This document shows, one piece after another, positions 48,546 through 57,320 of a stretch of 64,000 bases of DNA. Source of the DNA: Glebionis coronaria (Eukaryota; Streptophyta; Magnoliopsida; Asterales; Asteraceae); the NCBI GenBank assembly GCA_025667525.1, contig CM046877.1, forward strand, positions 617,224,580 to 617,288,579, in the 5' to 3' direction. How positions within the stretch are numbered: the first letter of the stretch is position 1; each line of letters opens with the position of its first letter. The position numbers and the translations under genes are program-made. The notes under the pieces were generated by a model. That model ran no database searches and was not told where the DNA came from. It was given only the letters and a program-made list of their open reading frames with translations.

Positions 48546-48961
48546 AGTGAAATCGAAGAGTCCTTCGAATACCAAAGTCCCCGATTAATGGTTCCTTTAA
48601 GATATCGAAAGATCCGTTTCACAGTAGCCAAGTGTAACTCAGTAGGTCGAGTTTGATACCGAGCACACATACATATAGCAAACTGAAGATCAAGTCGACT
48701 AGTTGTAATATACAGAAGAGTACCGATCATTCCACGGTAAAGTGTCGGATCAATTGCAACTCCATGTGGATCTGCATCAAGCTTAATTCGTTCCACCATT
48801 GGAGTATCCACGGGATCACAAGATTCCATCTTATATTTCTTAAGCGATTCAAGGGCATACTTGGATTGATTGATAAAGATGCCTCTGGTACTCTGAGATA
48901 TCTGAAGTCCTAAGAAGAATGATACCTTGCCCATCATTGACATCTTAAACTTGGAAGACAT
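48546..48961 (-). CDS. Copia-B RT C-terminal part (start of the split ORF)
   Basis: The frame opens at ATG 48961, only 27 bases past the primer site, with MSSKFKMSMMGKVSFFLGLQ. This is the segment that normally follows the RT YVDD box in this copia lineage, so everything from the leader to mid-RT has been deleted. It continues SQSTRGIFINQSKYALESL, DPVDTPMVERIKLD, LYRGMIGTLLYITTSRLD and VKRIFRYLKGTINRGLWY, then runs into the gypsy-2 LTR. The domain continues at 38442. No stop or frameshift is present, unlike copia-A. The protein could at most provide RNase H; it lacks the RT catalytic centre. Confidence 0.87.
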
Positions 48962-48987
48962 GAGTGTCCCAAACTCATATTAAACTT

Positions 48988-48999
48988 GCTCTAATACCA
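48988..48999 (-). promoter_or_regulatory. Primer-binding site of copia-B
   Basis: Minus-strand TGGTATTAGAGC, two bases after the LTR end CATATCCTACA. This is the usual Met-tRNA site of plant copia elements with one change. Confidence 0.8.
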
Positions 49000-49001
49000 T
49001 T

Positions 49002-49334
49002 TGTAGGATATGTAAATCTTGCTTATGTTTTAGAGAGAGAAAGAGATAGAGAGATGGTGAGAACACACACACTTAGAGAGAGAAAGTGAAAGAAAAACAC
49101 TTTTCAACTATGTGTAAAATGAATAACCACACTACCCTCTCCATCAAAGGAGAGGGTTTATATACCCAAGCCCTTGTCATGGGCTTGGGCTTACATTTGG
49201 GTCGGCTTACACATGTTGTAGGCTAGGCTTTGGTTTGTTTGTTAAATAAAGATAAGTAACTAAACTACGAGCTATTACATGGACTATTGTTGGAGTGACC
49301 GATCCTTCTTAATACGTAAAACGTATTTCTAACA
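49002..49334 (-). mobile_element. Copia-B 5' LTR
   Basis: 333 bp. TATA box complement TTATATACCC at 49158-49167. The flank ATATT at 49335-49339 matches 34760-34764. Confidence 0.9.
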
Positions 49335-49425
49335 ATATTAAATTTGGGCATAACAGTCGCTTCATTACATCCTCCGTGTTATCTTGGTTCGGGAGGCCCA
49401 AATCTAAGGTCGCTTCGGAAGACAT
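49335..49425 (-). pseudogene. PF04195-like gypsy gag gene, 5' segment
   Basis: ATG at 49425 on the minus strand gives MSSEATLDLGLPNQDNTEDV and then MKRLLCPNLI up to the copia-B target duplication. It continues at 34764 with MHFYTSDLNEDHVNMIVDSF. The opening resembles N-termini of plant PF04195-type proteins. This is the first piece of the gene split by copia-B and copia-A. Confidence 0.55.
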
Positions 49426-50016
49426 AATGGCAGTCCAGAAGGGTAGGTGAAAGAAAAGAATAAATATAAGAAGGAAAAAGATACACCTGAATGAAGTAAT
49501 ATGTAACTAGCGTCTCAGATTGGTAAAAAAAGAAGAGGTAATAAATGAGAAAAAAATAGGACTATTTATAAGAAAAGTTGGGGCCACCAAAACATCAAGT
49601 CAATGATAGAGGGACGACATGGCAGGATGGTCACCACATGATGAAGTTGGTGGGAAAGATCAAGTCAATGACAGAGGGACGACGTGGCAAGATGGTCTCC
49701 ACAAGATGAAGTTACTAGGACAAGTGGCACTATTACGCGCGACCTGTGCGGCCTTTCATAATTTTAACCCTCCAGTAATTATAGGACTTGTCACGTAGTA
49801 AAAAAGTTCAGAATTATTATTTAAGTATTTGATGTTGGGAATTATATTTTGAGTTGATAGTGACAAAATAAACAGTTAGTAGCATACCAATATTAATATT
49901 CTTAATGTTGGTATACCACAAGTATTAATATTCTTAATGCTGGTATACCACCATTATTAATAATATTAATGTTGGTATGCTAGTATTAATATTGTTAGTG
50001 TTGGTAGAACACAGAG
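49426..50016. other. Upstream region of the PF04195-like gene with two local repeats
   Basis: No coding sequence seen. GTCAATGAnAGAGGGACGAC is duplicated in tandem (about 49599 and 49666, with flanking similarity of about 60 bp). An AT-rich unit, AGTATTAATATTCTTAATGC, with TTGGTATACCAC repeats about four times between 49880 and 50010. Confidence 0.55.
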
Positions 50017-50899
50017 TGTAACACCCCATTTGGTAAATAGAATATCACAAGATAATTATGGCGTGTCATCAAAGCATGCAAGGTAAATATTTAAACATTC
50101 ATGACCAAAAAAGGAAATACCGTAAATAAACCTCGGTAGTCCAAGTAACTCAAACACATGCAAATATAAGTACTTAAATGGAAAGGACTAAACAATGTCC
50201 AAAATGAAATAAAGTATAGAAAATGTATGTAAAAGCATAAGGTGGAGAAGGCTGGATAGCTTTCAATCTGAATACACATACTCTCAAGATCCTACTTGCG
50301 TCCTTGAGTACCTACCGTTTGGGAACATGGAAATGGAAACGGCTGAGCAAAAAGCCCAGTGAACGGATATATAACATAGCATGATATGACATAGAATAAT
50401 GAAGACATATAAAGCATATAGAGCATGAATAGCAACGAAAATGAGTAAGTCTTGGGATAACCTAGGCGTGTAACATGTTTTACTGGTTTAGTTCTAAAAA
50501 GTAGCTTATGTTTACTTATGAAAATCTGTATTAGTTTAATATACCAAAAGCCAATATAGGTCATGAGGTCAACAACGTGCATGAATACATAGAGGGGTGA
50601 CCACGTCATGCTATTAGATGGGATGCCTCTAAGTAATATGGTCTGGGTAGGAGGGATCATCTCCAATGTGAAGGATGCACGGCACACACCACATTCACCA
50701 TGAAATCCGAATGAAAGTGTAACTAGGATGCACCCATACGCCCCACATGATAACATAAATATAATAATGGCCAAATAAACTAAAGGGGCGCCACGAGCTA
50801 TCACTCCGCCATTGTGAAGTCATAACACTGGTGCCTCAAATGTTATGGTTATGGTACCTCCATAACTAGGTGGAACCGGCATGCATGTACATGGTAAAG

Positions 50900-53702
50900 T
50901 AATTTAGGGATTTTTGCAAATTCTTTTTAATCTATTTTTCGTTCCACAAATCGACTCGAATTGATTTTCGATTAAACGTAAAACTAATGGTTCTTGGTAA
51001 AATGTATTTTTGGTATTTTTAAAAGAAAAATTCTTAATTAAAAACTATTTAAACTATATTTAAAACTTATTTGAACAAAATTTGAAAACTAATTTAAACT
51101 AATAAAACTATAAAACTGTTTTTTAAATAAAACTAAAATCTAATTGAAAACTAATTTTAAAAACTAAAATTTAAAAACAATTTAAATTTCAAAAAGTAAT
51201 TAAAATATTTTTTATCATTTTATTTATTTAAAACTTAATAAAACGAAATTTAAATTAAACAATTGATTAAATCTAATTAAACTAAACTTGTATTAATTTT
51301 AATTAAATACACTAACTGCTAAAATTAAAGAAAATATATTAATAAAACATAAGGAGATAACACACAAATAAAGGGGCAGATGAGATGGTAAAGCATTGGA
51401 AAGTTAAGCTGGAGGTCCAGGGATCGAAACCCAGGAGGGACAAATTTTTGCTATTTATTTTTATTATTACTTTTTTGGACAGAAGAAACCTCAGACCAAA
51501 TGTGTCTGAGAGTTACATAATATAACAGCAATACCAAAAAGCAATACAAGGAAATCAAATAAGCTCTCAAAGCAAATAAGCAAATGAACCCAATAAGCTA
51601 ATAAAACTGAACAGATAAGTAGTTGAAAAGAAATAAAACAAGACCTAATAAGCAGACTAAACTGTCTAAACAAAACTAATAAGCAAAAATTAAGCAACTA
51701 AGTAAATGAGTCTACTCAAGTGAATAAGCAGATTAAACCAAACCGAATAAAAAACAAAACAAATAGCAGATCTAACAACCAAATTTCCAAACAGTAAGCA
51801 AACCAAATAATAATATAATCTAAAATAAAATAAGCAAACAGTTCATTCCAAATTAAACAAGCAGATCTAAACAACTATCCACTAAATCCTATAAACCAGA
51901 TAAAGTAGATCCTAACAGTCTCAAATCCAAACACAATAAATCAATAACATAAGCAGTAAACTATAAATAAACTAATTAATTAAAACTTATAAATAAAAGG
52001 AGATTAATAAACCAACGCAGCCAACGCAGATCTAAGCAAACACAAATCCAGAATCACAAACAAGCAGATTAAAAAAAACTAAATTAAAACTTAACAAAAA
52101 AATAAAATTAAAAAGAGCAAGAACCTTGTTATGAAACCGTTGGGATGAAGATCGGCGCTGAGTCGTCTTAGTGAACAAATCAGAACCCACCGTTAAACAT
52201 CATCGTCTCGAACAGTATCCAACGAACCAAAACATATCTCGAACCAAGTTTTCATCAAACTTCCAGTAGGGAAGTTCTTTATCCAGCTTCTTTTTAACTT
52301 TATATTTTATTTAATTTAAAACAGATTTAGAGAGTAAATAGCAATAATCAGAAATACACGAATTAATTAAAAATGAACTTTCATTAATTAAAAAGGATGA
52401 TTACAATACTTTTGATAATAAAAATTACAATTTAACCCTAAAATCTAATTTGCATAAATTAAAATTAAAACTAAAATTAATCCTACTCCTAATTAATTAA
52501 AAAACAGTAAAAATAAAGAAAAATGGAATAAAAGAAGGGATTCTTTATTACAGAAAAACTGAGGGTTTATATAGGGAACCCGAGGGTGTGGTGTTGATGC
52601 TGAAACTCAATCTTGGCCTTTCGATCTTTTCTCTTTCTCTTCTCTTTTGATCAAACGGATGAGGTTGATTTTCTCTCACATAGATCGCCAGCGTGGAAGC
52701 GATTTGTGCTTCTTGTGCTTCTTCTTTGCTGATGTGGGAGGATTCTATTGGTGGGTTTGTGTTGGTGAGATGTCATAGCCAATCAAAATAGGGGATAGAT
52801 GCCACGTTGATGGTGGAGATGAGGACTACCAGTAGTGTTCTTCCCGAATAAAGTGGGGATTTATTTGAGAAACGTGTGAATCACACGATTATGGTAAAAG
52901 CCCCATTTATTCTTGGGTAATTTTTGTGTTGGTAAATTAGGGTTTGGGGTAATACTTGTTTGCTGCGTTTGTTGGGAGAAAAAGAAGGGGAAGGGTGAGT
53001 GGAACTTTGGTTGTAACGTCAAATGAATGAGGGAAGTGGGTAAATCGTTTTTATTAAAACGTGTGGGGTTGGGTGAGTGATTTGTTTATTGGGTGAGTGA
53101 GATGTGAGGGTAAATAGTTATGAGGGTTGACTGAAAACTTTGACCAGCAAATCCTTTCTTCTTTTATTTATTTTTGTACTTGGGATTTTTAACCGTCCCA
53201 CTTTGTGTAAACGATTGGACATGGCCCAATTTAATTCGCCTTCTTATTTCTTTTGGAATGATAATGGGCTTTTGGCCCAATTCTTGCAAGTGATCCATCC
53301 TTCAAGTTTAAGGTAAATGGGCTTTTGGCCCATATTTTAAATAACTTAAAAATCTTAATGGGCCTTTGGGCCCAATACCCGAATGTGGGACCCACTTGGC
53401 CCAAATATCTTCATTAAATTGAAATCCACTATAAACGAACTTGATTTCGGCTTCCTTTATCTTTCTTCAAAATCCGTGAACTTTGGCACTCTTTTGGTCT
53501 TTTGACTTTGTCTTTGTCTCTTTCTTGGACTTTTCTTCGATATTTGACCGTGAAATCCCGTGTTTTCTTTCCTTTTGATCATTTGTACCTATTTCACACA
53601 AAAACACAAAACCACGCGTAATTCCGACTTTTACGATACTAAACACATGATTAGGTCTTGTTTTTCCTTGATTCTAGTGGCAAAAGGATAAGTGTTTACA
53701 CA
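50900..53702 (-). mobile_element. Athila-2 3' LTR
   Basis: TATA box: minus CTATATAAACCC at about 52566-52578. It contains a tRNA-like A box/B box segment (51374-51440, plus strand). The short open frame at 51491-51697 (minus) also occurs in the other LTR and has no domain. Confidence 0.85.
51374..51440 (+). repeat. tRNA/SINE-like head in Athila-2 3' LTR
   Basis: A-box-like TGGTAAAGCATTGG (51386-51399) and B-box-like GGATCGAAACC (51421-51431) are about 35 bp apart, followed by CAGGAGGGAC and a T-rich stretch. The arrangement resembles the Pol III head of a plant SINE captured by an ancestral LTR. The other LTR has it at 57796-57864. Confidence 0.5.
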
Positions 53703-55637
53703 CTTATTAAATCCCCTACACTTGACCATTGCAATGACCCCATGCAATGCATTATTTTAAAGCATAAAGTTACATTTTTCTCATAATTAATCCATCTCGG
53801 CCTTTATTAAGATATACTACTACTATTACGATAAAGATAAAAACTTTAAAGGAAACAAAAGTTATAACAATTTATTAACTTGGAAATTATTTGATGGAAG
53901 AAACTCGTAAAGAAGTCTAAGACTTAAATTAGGGCTTTGGTGTCATGAATATAAATCACCCTCAAGTTTCACGTTCCCCATACCAAGCTTAAAAACGAGA
54001 TCATTGTTTACCATAAGTTCTTAGGTTAAAACCACTTATATAAGACAATTGTGTAATACTCTTTCTCCAAGTCCTAGGTTGTATCTCTAGATTTTATTGA
54101 TTGTCATTCACCCGTAGGCTCATTTGACTTATTTGATAATTATTATTCCAAAAATGAAGGCAGAACGGTGCGAACCTGATACTCAAAACCAAACCTCGTC
54201 CTCAAAAACGTTGTCACTAAAGTAAGCCCACATCAAGGATGATTTAACACGATTTGGGGAATAAATTCCCGGACCCAAAATTTGGCCAATAGCACTAATT
54301 ATTAATTATTCCTCCAAAGTCATGTTGACTTTATGTGGAGTTTAGCAAGTTCACATCATATACCCTTAGGCTCTTTAAGATGTAAAAATGCTCCTCATTT
54401 ATTGTCCACACCCTAAGGCTCCTTGAACGATAAACAAGGGAATTGATTTTTTGGATCAATTTTTATTCAACACTTACCATGCCATACACCATAAGGCTCT
54501 AATGACAAGGTTCGTGCTACATACCCCACACCCTAAGGCTCCTTGAGATCATGTTTTAATCTTATTCTTTCTTTATTATGATATATATTAGGCCAAATTC
54601 CGCGGTCCCATGGTCTGAATACCTCCTACTTAGTGGTTATGAGCCACCTTAGTCGGAAGTCCACAACGCTGCCACTCTCAATGTGTTCATGCTTTAATTA
54701 CAAGGAGAATAAAGATTTGGCTAAGAGTTAAGATATCGAATCGACACCGCAAAAATCCTCATTTATTAAGCAATTAAATATACAAGCGGGAAGAAAGAGC
54801 CACAAAAACTCATATAAATAAGAATTAACCCTTAAACTTATTATCAACTCTATCATCTATCGTTCTCCACAATTTAAAATCTCAAAGAATGATACTCGTG
54901 GATGCTTAGCCTAATAAACCAATTAAGGTTCATAAGGTTATGGATACTAGCTAGAGTAAACTTGGATAAGTAAACTCGGGTTGAGTCAAAATATTCATGA
55001 CGAGCCTAATATATCAAAGATATCTAAACTTGTTAAAACCATTTTATTAATTTATTTATTTTTTATTTTATAAATGTAAAATATAAATAAGATGCGATGA
55101 CAAAAGGAAAGAAAATAATTGGAAATACTACTAGGCCAAAATAGATCAAAAAAATTTGAAAAACGTTGAATTTTTTTTTAATTTTCCGGTTAAATGAGGT
55201 CAAATTCATGGAAAATCCCACTAAAATTCGATAGAAGTCCCCCTACACTTAAAATAAACATTCTCCTCAATGTTTAAGCATGTGGGAGAATAAACTCCCC
55301 TACACTTAGGACATTGAGTACGTTTGTTTAAAATCGAGCTAAGGAAGAGACAACTAAAGTGATTACATTTATTCACGTTTTATTAATATACAAGATTGAA
55401 TCACAATAGCAAAAACTTATCGAAGGAACCGGGTACACAGGATCACGGGTCGCGTCAAAAATACCAAAAGTGGATCATGAAAGCACACATCCCTGCACAA
55501 CATCACAACACACAAACAACCTACTTGGCTCCCCCTACACTTATTGTAGAAAATAGATAAAAAAATAGATCATCGGGTTGCCTCCCGAGAAGCGCTTGTT
55601 TTTGTTAACCGAGTCACGAGCCTGACTCGACCCCGAA
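53703..55637 (-). other. Athila-2 non-coding tail
   Basis: No coding domain. On the minus strand it matches the Athila-1 tail in order. Polypurine-like motifs are at 55529-55542, 55295-55308, 55237-55250 and, next to the 3' LTR, 53711-53724 (CAAGTGTAGGGGAT). The hairpin block is at 55572-55632. A CACCCTAAGGCTC-type phrase recurs between 54360 and 54540. Confidence 0.72.
55572..55632 (-). promoter_or_regulatory. Conserved hairpin block in Athila-2
   Basis: On the minus strand CGAGTC ... GACTCG (55629-55610) forms the same 6-bp stem as in Athila-1, with a different 8-base loop. It is followed by GGTTAACAAAAACAAGCGCT and TCTCGGGAGGCAACCC. Confidence 0.65.
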
Positions 55638-56318
55638 TTAAATGGTCCATGGGGAAGCCTCTAATGTAATACCGGGATCAAAAATCTTATCCTCGGTCCC
55701 AGAGGAACATAATAAATGAGAGGCAGGAGGATAAGTCATGAAAGGTAGAAAAGTCCTATCAACATACGAAAAGTATGTGAGGTCGTGATCTACGGGAGTA
55801 TCAATATTAAGAAACTCATCGATCTCGCAAATGAGAAAACCATGATCATCACTAAAAGTGATATGCGGAAGAGAATCGATGGCAGAATCAAAAATAATTG
55901 GCGAAGAGGCAAATGTGAATTTATCAAAATCCGAGTTTTCAAAATCAATATCAATATCAAGTTTTAAAACTCCATTTGCCTTCTCATCAATACTATGATC
56001 ACAATTAAGCTCATGCGAGAAATCCAATAACACGGGATCATAAAAAGCCTACTCGTGATGGAATTTCTCAATACTCGGGGTATAAAAGTCATCACTAAGG
56101 AGTAAAGAATCTGATAAATCATTAGTATCATGGTTTTCAAAAGTCGGTTTTGGTAAAATAGGAGAATCATCCTCATCCGATCCCGAGGAATAATTAAAAA
56201 TGTAGTCGGAATCACAAGATAACTCATCCCTATCTACAAACTCCTTAGGTGTAGGACAAATTAAGGGTTCTTCTTCTATGCACTCATTATAAAGTTCTTC
56301 ATACTCCTCAAAATTCAT
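55638..56318 (-). pseudogene. Athila-2 acidic frame (end of gag-protease ORF), one stop
   Basis: The frame from ATG 56318 (MNFEEYEELYNECIEEE) meets a TAG at 56046-56048 and continues open to 55638. It is rich in Asp, Glu and Ser. It ends TEDKIFDPGITLEA, like EKVFDPV at the end of the Athila-1 frame, so it corresponds to the acidic tail after the protease. It overlaps the upstream frame by four bases (ATGA). Confidence 0.65.
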
Positions 56319-56674
56319 TTATCAAAACATGTCTCGCTAAGAGGATTTGAAAAAAGCATAAAGTCATTTGAAGGAGTAGGTGAAGGAGTCATAAAAGAAA
56401 TGGGGTCATCAATGGGTAATGGAAGCTCAAGTATAATCTCGGGAATTTCCTCAATAGGTGAGGAAAGAGGAGAGCTAATAGTATCCGTGGGTGTCAACAC
56501 CGGAGGGTGAGTAAAACTCATGATAATCTCTGGGCCTTGTCTCTCCTTTATTGGCGGAGAGATGGAAGGATCCACAGTGGGAACATCACTGCTAGTAGTG
56601 GTGTTAGCCTCAACATCAACTCTCAAATACGGCTCAATATCACCTTGAGCTTGATAGGTTTCTAAAATGAGCAT
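56315..56674 (-). pseudogene. Athila-2 Pro-rich frame
   Basis: 119 codons of Pro-, Ser- and Thr-rich sequence (PPVLTPTDTISSPLSSPIEE). In composition it is like the linker between zinc knuckle and protease in Athila-1, but no protease motif follows. Confidence 0.5.
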
Positions 56675-56742
56675 GAATTTCCTATCGGTTTCCTCTTACC
56701 ATTCTCTTAGTAATCTATCATGTTCCTCAAGTTTATGAAGAA

Positions 56743-57072
56743 TTAAATCCATTTGAGGTTGTGAAATACTCCCTTGATTATAGTTTTGAAAATTGCCTTC
56801 ATTTGAAAACCTTCATTATTTGAAAACCCTTGATTTTGAAATTCCCCATAAAACCGTTGATCATGATGTGGTGGGTCACTAGTTGTAGGAAAACTAGGGG
56901 AGCCAAAATAAGTATTAGTATCATAACACATACTTTCCTCATTATTATAAACCTCCTCATAAGTTTTGTCACAATTAAAATAAGCATGAGGTCCACCACA
57001 AGTCGTACACTCCTCGGACATAATCTTATAACGCTCTTCTTGCAATATTTCCCAAATCGGACGATTATCCAT
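56743..57072 (-). pseudogene. Athila-2 truncated gag with zinc knuckle
   Basis: From ATG 57072: MDNRPIWEILQEERYKIM, then the knuckle CTTCGGPHAYFNC (C-x2-C-x3-H-x4-C), the same spacing as CETCGGPHSYTDC in Athila-1. The capsid domain that should precede it (about 250 residues) is absent. The frame starts about 230 bp after the primer site, so the deletion removed the whole capsid region. The remainder is Tyr-, Asn- and Phe-rich and ends with a shift near 56800. Confidence 0.7.
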
Positions 57073-57302
57073 GATAGTGCCGAAAGAAACTGAAATAACA
57101 ATAATACGTAATATTTTTGGTGTAATACTTTAGGAAAAGTATTACTTTTGGATTTTTTTTATTTTTTTTATTTTTTTTTTGTATTTTTATCTATTTGATT
57201 TTTTTATGTTTTTGATTTTTTTTAACAAGAAAAATAACGTTCAAAATCGATCGGATCCCAAAATCCAAACGTCTCACGAAATCTTCAATCGTAACGAGCG
57301 AA

Positions 57303-57317
57303 GCGGCAGCGGCGCCA
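57303..57317 (-). promoter_or_regulatory. Primer-binding site of Athila-2
   Basis: Minus-strand TGGCGCCGCTGCCGC, three bases after the LTR end (AAATTA-AAT). Same tRNA-Asp-like core as Athila-1. Confidence 0.82.
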
Positions 57318-57320
57318 ATT

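Larger units (their letters stand above)
34765..49334 (-). mobile_element. Copia-B: small non-autonomous Ty1/copia element interrupted by gypsy-2
   Basis: LTRs of 333 bp (34765-35097 and 49002-49334) start TGTTRGAAATACG and end CATATCCTACA on the minus strand. The target duplication ATATT is exact (34760-34764 and 49335-49339). The primer site is at 48988-48999 and the polypurine tract at 35098-35113. Without gypsy-2 the element is about 4.5 kb. It contains only an RT-tail/RNase H ORF right after the primer site and 2.8 kb of non-coding 3' sequence. Gag, protease, integrase and the RT catalytic box are absent. Confidence 0.88.

Noticed and set aside
50291..50804. 170-codon minus-strand frame in the third gypsy LTR
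   Set aside because: It is hydrophobic by composition, lies wholly inside LTR sequence, and the homologous stretch in the gypsy-2 LTRs is interrupted, so it is not conserved.
51374..51440. A genuine tRNA gene
   Set aside because: A- and B-box-like motifs exist but I could not form an acceptor stem or a sensible anticodon arm; kept only as a SINE-like remnant.
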